Positions 27,360-34,911 of a DNA stretch of 64,000 bases are shown one piece after another. The DNA lies in assembly GCF_042431545.1 (NCBI RefSeq), contig NZ_JBHLYX010000016.1; one strand, 5' to 3'. Made by a program: the position numbers and the translations under genes. Positions within the stretch are counted from its first letter, which is position 1, and each line of letters starts with the position of its first letter. The DNA comes from Pseudoalteromonas xiamenensis (GTDB taxonomy: Bacteria; Pseudomonadota; Gammaproteobacteria; Enterobacterales; Alteromonadaceae). A model generated the notes under the pieces. It did no database searches. It was not told where the DNA came from and saw nothing but the letters and a program-made list of their open reading frames with translations.

Positions 27360-28367
27360 ATGGATGGATTTTACGACGCGCTAGAGCGCGCAATCGAAAC
27401 GGCAAGGCTTGCTCCTTCTTCACATAACTGCCAGCCATGGCGGGTAGATTACAGTTTACTGTCCCAAGAAGTCAGTATCGGTTTTGATAATCATCGAGTG
27501 TTACGCGGACTAGAAAGTTTAGAGCGTGAGATGTTTATCAGTGCCGGCGTATTTACCCATTTTCTCACGGCGTTGTTGGCATACCAAGGCTATCAATTGA
27601 ATTGGCAATGGCAAAGCGAGTATGGAGATCATCGTGTGTTAGCGACCAGTGGCGTTACTCAATTGAATAGCGGCTCTGATGCAGAAGAATATCAAGCTCT
27701 TAGTCATCGCATCCGTGAACGCCATACCATTCGCAGTCCGTTTAAGACAACAGCAGTTGATATTCATTCGTTGGAAACGATAGTTCAGCACGCGTCTTGC
27801 CATTTTTATTCCGCTGACCATGTGGGGACGACCTTAGGTAATTTAACTAAGCAATACGCTGCATTGGATTTTACTAATAAGTCGGCATGGGAAGAAACGT
27901 ACAATTACATTCGCTTCGATGAGGATGAATTTGCTGAAGATGGATTTTACTTACGCAATCTATTTGGTCCAGTAAGTAAGCCGTTTCGTCTGTTGTTTCG
28001 GTATGGGTTTCATCCAACAATGATGCCAATTAACAAGCGTTTAGGGCTTGCAAAAAAAATGGCGGCAGGACTTGGAGAACTGGTTGAAAGTGGACCTTAT
28101 TACCTGGCGTTAAGTCCAAAAGAAAACTCTCAAGAAGCCCTATTTGAGTGCGGTTATGAATTAGGCGCACTTTGGTTGTATATGCAAAGGCAAGGGATTG
28201 GGCTTCATCCAATCAGTGTTTTGGTACAACATGAAACAGCGCGAAAAGCTTTAGCGCAGAGTCTTCAATGCCCTCCTCCAGTTTTCTTTGCTCGACTTGG
28301 GCACATTGAACAAACCGGTTTGGACGCGCCAAGGCGTAGTGTTGAAAGCATTTTGAACTGTGTTTAG
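27360..28367 (+). CDS. pigM: PigM, HBM oxidoreductase (nitroreductase-like)
   Basis: In the known pathway PigM oxidises the alcohol HBM to the aldehyde HBC. The 335-residue protein has nitroreductase-fold features: APSSHNCQPWRVDYSLL near the start (FMN phosphate region), SHRIRERHTIRSPF in the middle and GYELGALWLYMQRQGIGLHPISVLVQ near the C-terminus. The ATG at 27360 is favoured over the in-frame TTG directly before it, with AAGGA as the ribosome site. In Serratia pigL precedes it and pigN follows. Here it follows pigK directly and ends the operon, ahead of a bidirectional terminator. Confidence 0.9.
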   Translation: MDGFYDALERAIETARLAPSSHNCQPWRVDYSLLSQEVSIGFDNHRVLRGLESLEREMFISAGVFTHFLTALLAYQGYQLNWQWQSEYGDHRVLATSGVTQLNSGSDAEEYQALSHRIRERHTIRSPFKTTAVDIHSLETIVQHASCHFYSADHVGTTLGNLTKQYAALDFTNKSAWEETYNYIRFDEDEFAEDGFYLRNLFGPVSKPFRLLFRYGFHPTMMPINKRLGLAKKMAAGLGELVESGPYYLALSPKENSQEALFECGYELGALWLYMQRQGIGLHPISVLVQHETARKALAQSLQCPPPVFFARLGHIEQTGLDAPRRSVESILNCV

Positions 28368-28375
28368 GGTAAAGG

Positions 28376-28392
28376 TGTAAAGGGGCTTTACA
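28376..28392. repeat. Dispersed palindrome TGTAAA-N5-TTTACA, copy 3
   Basis: TGTAAAGGGGCTTTACA, 8 bp past the pigM stop. The right flank AGTCAT is shared with copy 5 at 41687. Confidence 0.85.
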
Positions 28393-28408
28393 GTCATTTC
28401 ATGACAAT

Positions 28409-28436
28409 AAAAAAGGAGCTACTTAGCTCCTTTTTT
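28409..28436. terminator. Bidirectional terminator between pigM and the YebC-like gene
   Basis: A 12-bp stem AAAAAAGGAGCT/AGCTCCTTTTTT (28409-28420 and 28425-28436) with loop ACTT. The A/T tails give a T-run on both strands, so it can end the pig operon and the convergent minus-strand gene. Confidence 0.92.
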
Positions 28437-28452
28437 ATCGAGTAGTTATCGC

Positions 28453-29181
28453 TTAGTCACGGATAACAACCGCGTTATGGTAAACGTTTTGAACGTCATC
28501 ACAATCTTCAAGCATCGCGATGAACTTATCAAAGTTTGCAATTACTTCTGGATCTGAAATCTCAACACTGGTCTGCGGTAGGAACGTGATTTCATCTACA
28601 TCAAAGTTCACGCCTTCAAACGCTTCAGTTAACGCAGTCTTTGTTTTGAAGTATTCAGTGTGCGGTGCAAAAACAGAAACTTTACCGTCTTCCACTTCGA
28701 CATCTGTTACATCAACATCGGCCATCATTAAGGCTTCAAGTACAGCTTCATCGTCATCACCTTCGAAACCTAGAATCGCTAGGTGATCAAACATGTGCGC
28801 AACACAGCCTGGGCTGCCAATTTTTGAATCTGTTTTCGTGAATGGCAAACGAACATCTTTAATTGTACGGTTAGGATTGTCCGTAAGACAGTCAACAATA
28901 ACCATACAGTTACCTGGTCCATATCCTTCGTAACGTGCTGGAGAGTAATCTTCACCTGCACCGCCCGCTGCTTTTTCAATCGCTTTTTCGATTACGTGCG
29001 CAGGAACTTGGTCTTTTTTCGCTTTATCAATTAAGCGACGAAGAGAAAGGTTAGTTTCTGGGTCTGGGCCGCCGTTTTTCGCCACAACGTAAATTTCTTT
29101 TCCGTATTTTGAGTTTACTTTGGTTTTCACCGCTGCCGTTTTTGCCATGGCATTTTTGCGGACTTCAAATGCTCTGCCCAT
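28453..29181 (-). CDS. YebC/PmpR family protein, YeeN-type
   Basis: A 242-residue member of the YebC (DUF28) family, whose members act in translation of difficult sequences or as DNA-binding regulators. It is closer to the E. coli YeeN branch than to YebC: it starts MGRAFEVRKNAMAKTAAV rather than MAGHSKW. It has KIYGKE-like KYGKEIYVVAKNGGPDPETNLSLRRLIDKAKKDQVPAHVIEKAIEKA, RYEGYGPGNCMVIVDCLTDNPNRT and the acidic C-terminal domain ending DDVQNVYHNAVV. It is convergent with the pig operon and is probably unrelated to pigment. Confidence 0.92.
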   Translation of the reverse strand: MGRAFEVRKNAMAKTAAVKTKVNSKYGKEIYVVAKNGGPDPETNLSLRRLIDKAKKDQVPAHVIEKAIEKAAGGAGEDYSPARYEGYGPGNCMVIVDCLTDNPNRTIKDVRLPFTKTDSKIGSPGCVAHMFDHLAILGFEGDDDEAVLEALMMADVDVTDVEVEDGKVSVFAPHTEYFKTKTALTEAFEGVNFDVDEITFLPQTSVEISDPEVIANFDKFIAMLEDCDDVQNVYHNAVVIRD

Positions 29182-29314
29182 CTTAAATCTCTATATGCAA
29201 TTTAGTTTAATTTGACGAGATTTTAACAAGACAAACGGATTTGGGCTATACCCAAAATCAAAGGAAAGGCGACTAATTCAATATTTAGAGGCCGAGTGCC
29301 TACCCTAGTGCTTG

Positions 29315-29944
29315 TTATCCACCGCAAACAATCTCAATCAGCGTTGAGAAATCTTGTATTACGCAGGTAGCTTGCTGATGATAATGAGGAAGCCCGTTTG
29401 GTGCATACAAGCAACTCGCCATACCTGCATTGTGCGCTGCGAGCAAATCATAAAGGTAATCCCCAACATATAGACATTGTTGCGGCTGCAATCCCCAGTC
29501 GTTGGCGATAAGAAGGAGGGCTTCTGGATCAGGTTTTGCTGCTGCGTCTTCACGACTCAGCATTATGTCAATCGGCAATTTGCCACTTTGTACTTTGATG
29601 CGACTTGCTTGTCTACAATTGCGCGTTACGATAGCGAGCGGCAATTCGTGCGATTTGAAATGATGTAAGGTGTCCAAAACGCCGTCGATGACTTTGGCTT
29701 CTTGCGCGTCTTGAAGTTCAAAAGCGATGATGGCATCAATCGCAAATTGCTGAGTTTCAATACAGGTCATGGCATCAATATAGGCCAAAATATCTTGTTC
29801 TGGTGGACAGTTAATCGCTGCACGCATTGCTTGAAAATCGAGGGATGACGACATCAATGTGCCATCGAGATCAAAAATAATGCCTTGATAGACCGTGGAT
29901 TTCAACAGATGTACTCTCTTCAGTAGCCAAGTGTGTGGATACAT
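29315..29944 (-). CDS. HAD-superfamily hydrolase
   Basis: A haloacid-dehalogenase-type phosphatase, class IA. Motif I is IIFDLDGTLMSSSLDF near the N-terminus, motif II is the IVTRNCR region, and motifs III/IV are KPDPEALLLIANDWGLQPQQCLYVGDYLYDLLAAHNAG. The cap is a small helical insertion after motif I. The substrate is not predictable. The start is uncertain: the ATG at 29942-29944 gives 209 residues, while an upstream in-frame start (to 30031) adds an unconserved-looking N-terminus. Neither has a strong ribosome site. Confidence 0.85.
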   Translation of the reverse strand: MYPHTWLLKRVHLLKSTVYQGIIFDLDGTLMSSSLDFQAMRAAINCPPEQDILAYIDAMTCIETQQFAIDAIIAFELQDAQEAKVIDGVLDTLHHFKSHELPLAIVTRNCRQASRIKVQSGKLPIDIMLSREDAAAKPDPEALLLIANDWGLQPQQCLYVGDYLYDLLAAHNAGMASCLYAPNGLPHYHQQATCVIQDFSTLIEIVCGG

Positions 29945-30045
29945 ACTCGTGTAAGTATTACTGGGATCAAACCAGTGTGTATTTAAATAGTTTAGCGAGA
30001 AAATAGCCAGTGTAACACCGCATCGAGGCATAAATTGCAGGGCAT

Positions 30046-30093
30046 GAAAAAACGCGTATCACTTTGATTTTCGTTGCTTTGTAAATACGCGTT
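30046..30093 (-). terminator. Terminator downstream of the M1 peptidase/DUF6702 pair
   Basis: On the minus strand a 9-bp stem AACGCGTAT/ATACGCGTT (30051-30059 and 30085-30093) closes a 25-nt loop and runs into TTTTT. It begins about 20 bp past the stop at 30112. Confidence 0.7.
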
Positions 30094-30111
30094 GGTTGGG
30101 GGAAAAACGGT

Positions 30112-30600
30112 TTATTTTATAACGACTTCAAGCCAATCATCTTGTCCATCAAAATGCATGCTTCGCACGCTTCCTAATCCTTCTATATTCACTAGATTCA
30201 TCTGCTCTGCCCAAATATCACGTAGCACATTATTACGCATACGAATGGACGTGACATTGGCCACTAAAGGCGTTTCTTGATACACCCATAAAAATTTACC
30301 ATCAACCTCAAAGCCGACGTTTTCCAGTTTGAGCGATTTGTGGTTAATTTCTAACTGAATGCGATCAAATGCGTAATCTGCGAAAGAAGCCTGATCGGCT
30401 TTGTTTTGCAAAATGTCCGCGTGTTTGCCAATTAGCTCGCCGACAGCGTGTTCGGTATCGTGCAAATAATAGCGGTGCATAAGCTCAATATGACCACTGT
30501 TTTTGTTAAACAATACGGTTGTAACAGCAGCTTTTAGTTGATGTGCACTGGCATTAAATGCCGTGCACATCAAAACCGCTAAACTAATGAGGAGTCTCAT
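30112..30600 (-). CDS. Exported DUF6702-like protein coupled to the M1 peptidase
   Basis: A 162-residue protein with a signal peptide (MRLLISLAVLMCTAFNASAHQ, cleavage after about residue 19). A beta-rich domain with repeated HRYYLHDTEHAV and LKLENVGFEVDGKFLWVYQET stretches follows. It matches the small DUF6702 group often found beside M1-type peptidases; its function is unknown. Its ATG overlaps the upstream peptidase stop by one base (TAATG), so translation is probably coupled and the two may work together in the periplasm. A terminator follows. Confidence 0.75.
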   Translation of the reverse strand: MRLLISLAVLMCTAFNASAHQLKAAVTTVLFNKNSGHIELMHRYYLHDTEHAVGELIGKHADILQNKADQASFADYAFDRIQLEINHKSLKLENVGFEVDGKFLWVYQETPLVANVTSIRMRNNVLRDIWAEQMNLVNIEGLGSVRSMHFDGQDDWLEVVIK

Positions 30601-33044
30601 TAATTATTTTTCTCCAGCGATTTTTTTTGGTTGTCATCTTCTACTGGCTTTAGCTCAGTGGTGATGTTGTGCATCGTATCGCGTTTCAATCGTTCATCCC
30701 CTTTCTTGTGCTTATAGCTTTCAAGACGAGATTCAATAATTCGACGTGGGTAGTGATTATTTTCTACATCCACATCCGCCGTTTCCCAGCGAGGGTCGAC
30801 GGTAATAGATTGCAGTTCACGGTCTTTATCCGTCACAATCAGTTTACTCACCTTATGAGGTGAACGTCGCCAAATTTCCGCCGGTAGCACCCGCTCTTCT
30901 TTCGTACCGTCTTGGTATGTAAGCTCAAGCAAAATCGGCATGACTAAACCACCCAAATTGCTGAACTCAAGTACATAGTAGTTCTTTTGTTCAGTAATCG
31001 CACGGTCTAGCGCTTTTCGCTCCCAAGGTTCTAAGTTGCTTAAGAATTCTTGGTAGTCGTTACGCTCTTTATTTGTAACGGTAAATTGGTCATGTTCGTC
31101 GTAGAAATCTTTTACGTCTTGATTGCGCTCAATCCACAGCTTTTTGCCTTCCTCTTGATTACGTTTTACGAATAAAGGCATTGGCTTATCCTGTTCGATG
31201 CTTCTCATACGACCATAATCAACATCTGGATTGTGTGTATCAAGAGACAAACGATAGACACGGTCAATCGAGATATCAACGTGGTCAGTGGTGTAGAACC
31301 AGCCTCGCCAGAACCAGTCTAAGTCGACGCCAGAGGCTTCTTCCATCGTTCGAAAGAAATCAGCAGGCGTAGGACGCTTATACTTCCAACGTGTTGCGTA
31401 TTCTTTAAACGCAAAATCAAACAGCTCACGACCTAAGATCACTTCACGGAGAATATTAAGTGCGGCCGCCGGTTTGGTATACGCATTGGGGCCAAGGTGC
31501 AGTACACTGTCAGACTGGGTCATAATCGGTACTTGGCTTTCCGATTTCATGTAAGAAACAACATCTCTTGGTTCAACACCCCAAGGAATATTTGGATCCC
31601 ACTCACGTCCCGCTATACCATCTAAAAAGCTGTTTAGGCCTTCGTCCATCCAAGTCCATTGACGTTCATCGGAGTTAACGACCATCGGGAAATATATGTG
31701 CCCTACTTCGTGAATAACCACACCGAGCAAGAAACGCTTTTCAGCAAGCGAATAGGTGCGAGATCCATCGTCCTGTAATTCTGTGCGAGGGCCGTTGAAC
31801 GTGATCATTGGGTATTCCATGCCACCGACCGGCCCGTTGACTGACTGAGCTACAGGGTAAGGGTAATCAAATGAAAAGCGAGAATACACTTCCATTGTGT
31901 GAACGACAGCTTCTGTTGAATACTTTTTCCAAAGGTCTCCACCTTCTTTAGGGTAAAAACTCATCGCCATAACCAATGGCTGGTCTTTTCCACCTTGATG
32001 GTACCCTTTAGCATCCCACATGAATTTACGTGACGAAGCCCAAGCAAAATCACGCACATTGTCTGCCTTGAAATGCCATGTCTTGGTGTCGCTTGTGCCC
32101 TCTTTCTCGTTTTCAAGGGCTTCTTCTTCAGTCACAATAAATACAGGTCGTTTCGCGTTTTCTGCGTCCTTTAGGCGCTTCTGCTGCGTTTTAGACAGTA
32201 CTTTGTTGGCGTTCGTCAATTCCCCCGTAGCGGACACAATGTGATCAGCAGGAACGGTGATATCGACGTTGTAGTTACCAAACTCCAACGTAAATTCGCC
32301 TCGTCCTAGAAACGCTTTGTTTGTCCAAGCTTCATAGTCTGTGTAGGCGGCTAAACGAGGAAACCACTGCGCCAATAGGAAAATGTCATTACCATCTTTT
32401 TCAAAATGTTCATAGCCAGAACGAGCGCCAACCGCATCTTCTTCGACGATGTTAAACGCAAAGTCCATCGTGAACTCCGTGCTTTTGCCCGGTTTAAGAG
32501 GTTCATTAAGATCAACGCGCATTAAGGTATCGACAATGGTAATACGCAGGGGGTTGCCTTTATTGTCTTTAACATTTGCTATTTCGTAACCCAGCTCGTT
32601 ATCCGACATAAATTGTAAACGACGCAGATTATTAAAGCTTATCTGCGCAGGTTTTGCGTCGGGCATCGGCTTTAGCGCGTTATCAAACGTTGCACTTCGT
32701 TCAGCAAGTGAATCCGATTTGAAAATGTTTTGGTCCAATTGCAGCCAAAGGTATTTCAAGGTGTGTGGTGAATTATTCTTATAATCAATTTTTTGCGAAC
32801 CACTTAGACGTTTCGCTTTCTCATCGAGTGCAACATCAATGTCGTAGTCAACGCGTTGTTGCCAGTATTGTTCTCCAGGTTCACCTGCTGCACTGCGGTA
32901 CACGTTCGGTGTCGGCAAAATTTCGTCCAACTGACGGAATTTGTCAACGAAGTCCCCTTTGGTTTGTTCAACCGCTGTGGCGGATACCGTACTGCTAAAT
33001 GCAATAGGTAAACACAGCGAAAGCGCTGAAATAAATTTATTCAT
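30600..33044 (-). CDS. M1-family zinc metallopeptidase (exported)
   Basis: An 814-residue aminopeptidase-like protein with a signal peptide (MNKFISALSLCLPIAFSSTVSA). The N-terminal beta domain leads into the catalytic domain with the substrate-binding motif GGMEYPMITF (GXMEN variant) and zinc site HEVGH (His445, His449) plus Glu468 eighteen residues on in WTWMDEGLNSF. The spacing is canonical, so it should be active. It probably trims peptides in the periplasm or outside the cell. The start at 33044 places the signal peptide first; an in-frame ATG at 33062 is possible but neither has a good ribosome site. Confidence 0.92.
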   Translation of the reverse strand: MNKFISALSLCLPIAFSSTVSATAVEQTKGDFVDKFRQLDEILPTPNVYRSAAGEPGEQYWQQRVDYDIDVALDEKAKRLSGSQKIDYKNNSPHTLKYLWLQLDQNIFKSDSLAERSATFDNALKPMPDAKPAQISFNNLRRLQFMSDNELGYEIANVKDNKGNPLRITIVDTLMRVDLNEPLKPGKSTEFTMDFAFNIVEEDAVGARSGYEHFEKDGNDIFLLAQWFPRLAAYTDYEAWTNKAFLGRGEFTLEFGNYNVDITVPADHIVSATGELTNANKVLSKTQQKRLKDAENAKRPVFIVTEEEALENEKEGTSDTKTWHFKADNVRDFAWASSRKFMWDAKGYHQGGKDQPLVMAMSFYPKEGGDLWKKYSTEAVVHTMEVYSRFSFDYPYPVAQSVNGPVGGMEYPMITFNGPRTELQDDGSRTYSLAEKRFLLGVVIHEVGHIYFPMVVNSDERQWTWMDEGLNSFLDGIAGREWDPNIPWGVEPRDVVSYMKSESQVPIMTQSDSVLHLGPNAYTKPAAALNILREVILGRELFDFAFKEYATRWKYKRPTPADFFRTMEEASGVDLDWFWRGWFYTTDHVDISIDRVYRLSLDTHNPDVDYGRMRSIEQDKPMPLFVKRNQEEGKKLWIERNQDVKDFYDEHDQFTVTNKERNDYQEFLSNLEPWERKALDRAITEQKNYYVLEFSNLGGLVMPILLELTYQDGTKEERVLPAEIWRRSPHKVSKLIVTDKDRELQSITVDPRWETADVDVENNHYPRRIIESRLESYKHKKGDERLKRDTMHNITTELKPVEDDNQKKSLEKNN

Positions 33045-33399
33045 ATCTTTAGTACTACCCATGACTAAAATGACAGTTGTATGAAGGTGGGAGCGTCGCA
33101 AAATGTAAGCGGTGTAGCAACCAATACACGACCAAGTGACAACAGTAAGGGATAATTGAGAGTCCCAAAATCGCTTCAATAATCGACCTTGTAACAACCA
33201 CTATCACAATACTTCTATGGTCAATATTTCGTCAGGTTATAGTCCCTATTTTAAAAATAAATCCATTTAAAGGACATTTACTGTTGTAATTCGAACTATT
33301 TTGTCTTTAAAATCGCGCACTTTTTTATTTCCGGGCAAAACTGGCGTTGGTTTTGCTGTGTAATTGATACCCCGTTTAGCAAGAAATGTGGTGAGCAGT
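33045..33399. other. Divergent intergenic region, no gene seen
   Basis: About 355 bp between the M1 peptidase (minus) and the small membrane protein (plus). The middle (33240-33330) is AT-rich and likely carries both promoters. I could not fix any -35/-10 pair or RNA gene. Confidence 0.4.
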
Positions 33400-33639
33400 A
33401 TGGATTTCTACATACTAAAAAAGAAAGAAGAGATCATTGCTATCCCTGCGGATGAGCAAAATTGTAAGCAGTACTTAGACGAAGGCTATTTTTATATTGA
33501 TAAAATAGCAGCGTGTAACGAGCAATCGGCGTTAAAGTCGTTGCAAGGCAGACAAACGAAGGTGTTGAAAACACCAGCGATGCTATTGCTACTGGCGATT
33601 CCATTGATCATTTTGGTTTGGATGCAACTGATCCGTTAA
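33400..33639 (+). CDS. Small protein with a C-terminal membrane helix
   Basis: A 79-residue protein with no recognised family. Residues 1-50 are a charged soluble segment (MDFYILKKKEEIIAIPADEQ, EQSALKSLQGRQTK). Residues 57-76 form a membrane helix (AMLLLLAIPLIILVWMQLI), so it is likely tail-anchored with its bulk in the cytoplasm. The ATG at 33400 is preferred over an in-frame TTG at 33364. It lies 57 bp ahead of sbcD in the same direction and may share its transcript. Confidence 0.65.
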   Translation: MDFYILKKKEEIIAIPADEQNCKQYLDEGYFYIDKIAACNEQSALKSLQGRQTKVLKTPAMLLLLAIPLIILVWMQLIR

Positions 33640-33696
33640 CCTAAAACAATAATCGGTGTACACTGAACGTTCTGTTATTTCAAGGAAACGCTCTGA

Positions 33697-34911
33697 ATGA
33701 AGGTGTTGCACACGTCAGATTGGCATTTAGGACAACAGTTTTACGACCACAGTCGATTAGAAGAACAGCAAGCGTTTTTAGCTTGGTTAGTTGAAACGCT
33801 TGAGGGTGAGCAAATTGATTTGCTCCTAGTGAGTGGTGATGTATTTCATACGGCGACGCCCTCCGCGCAAGCCGAACAGATGCTATATGATTTCATAAAA
33901 TCAGTAAAAGCGACCTGCCCACAAACACATTTAATTTTTATCGCTGGAAACCACGACTCCCCTGCCCGTATTGAAACGGCAAAACCGTTATTAGAGCGTT
34001 TTGATTCGCATGTCATCGGTCGCTTCGACCGAAAAGATCCTTCTCGTGTCGTTGTGTCATTAAAAATCCACTCGGAAAATGTGTTTGTTGTTGCGATGCC
34101 ATTCCTTCGACCCAGCGACATTAATGCCTCTCAAGATGAACTTTCACGTTACGAAAATGCAGTTCGAATGGCCTATGAACAAGCTTGTGCAACCATCGAG
34201 TGTAATGAGCCCTATACACTTATCTGTATGGGCCATCTTCATGCTAAAGGCGGCGATATTAGCCAAGATTCAGAGCGTAATTTATGTATTGGAGGGTTTG
34301 ATTCGGTCAGCGCTTCGATTTTTCCACCTGATGCAAATTACGTTGCTTTAGGGCACCTCCATAAAGCGCAAATGGTCGCTGGCAGCGAAGCCATACGCTA
34401 TTGTGGCACGCCAATGCCTATGTCTTTTGCGGAAAAAAATTACAAGCATCAAGCGCTTGTGCTGACGTTTTCAAACATTCAGTTGGAAAGTGTAAAGCCC
34501 CTTTACATTCCAAGACACAAAGAATTGATTCAAGTGCCTGCGAAAGGCGCATTGATGCTCGATGCGCTTTGCGAAGAATTAAAAGCACTGCAGATTGACG
34601 CTGCTTCACCAACCCCTTTTCTGCGTTTACGTATGGACGCCAAAGAAACAGATAGTCAATTTCGCGCGAAAATTGATGAAGCAATGAAACATTTAAACGT
34701 CCACTTCTGCGGAATTGAACGTGTTTCAACGAGTGAACAAGGCCCTGTGGAAAGCACCATGTTCGATATTGAACAGGCTAATGAAGTTACGGTTAGGCAA
34801 CTTTTGGAGTTTGCTTATCACAGCCAAATCGATAGCGAAGCGGAAATTCCAGAACAGTTGGGAAGCTTACTCGATCAATTGGTCATGGAATTAGACGAGA
34901 ACGAACAATGA
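33697..34911 (+). CDS. sbcD: Exonuclease subunit SbcD
   Basis: The nuclease subunit of SbcCD (the bacterial Mre11 homologue). With SbcC it cleaves DNA hairpins and protein-blocked ends. The 404-residue protein has the calcineurin-like metallophosphoesterase motifs HTSDWHLGQ (motif I), LLVSGDVFHTA (II), IAGNHDSPAR (III), CMGHLHAKG and ALGHLHKAQ, then the capping and SbcC-binding C-terminal part. AAGGA lies 10 nt before the ATG. The end overlaps sbcC by 4 nt. A copy of the dispersed palindrome lies in the coding sequence at 34491-34507. Confidence 0.96.
   Translation: MKVLHTSDWHLGQQFYDHSRLEEQQAFLAWLVETLEGEQIDLLLVSGDVFHTATPSAQAEQMLYDFIKSVKATCPQTHLIFIAGNHDSPARIETAKPLLERFDSHVIGRFDRKDPSRVVVSLKIHSENVFVVAMPFLRPSDINASQDELSRYENAVRMAYEQACATIECNEPYTLICMGHLHAKGGDISQDSERNLCIGGFDSVSASIFPPDANYVALGHLHKAQMVAGSEAIRYCGTPMPMSFAEKNYKHQALVLTFSNIQLESVKPLYIPRHKELIQVPAKGALMLDALCEELKALQIDAASPTPFLRLRMDAKETDSQFRAKIDEAMKHLNVHFCGIERVSTSEQGPVESTMFDIEQANEVTVRQLLEFAYHSQIDSEAEIPEQLGSLLDQLVMELDENEQ
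34491..34507. repeat. Dispersed palindrome TGTAAA-N5-TTTACA, copy 4 (inside sbcD)
   Basis: TGTAAAGCCCCTTTACA within the sbcD reading frame, where it encodes part of SVKPLYIP. It is the only copy in a coding interior. Confidence 0.85.

Noticed and set aside
8892..28367. Tambjamine rather than prodigiosin cluster
   Set aside because: Tambjamine clusters lack pigB-pigE for MAP synthesis and the same gene order; all MAP genes plus PigC are present here.
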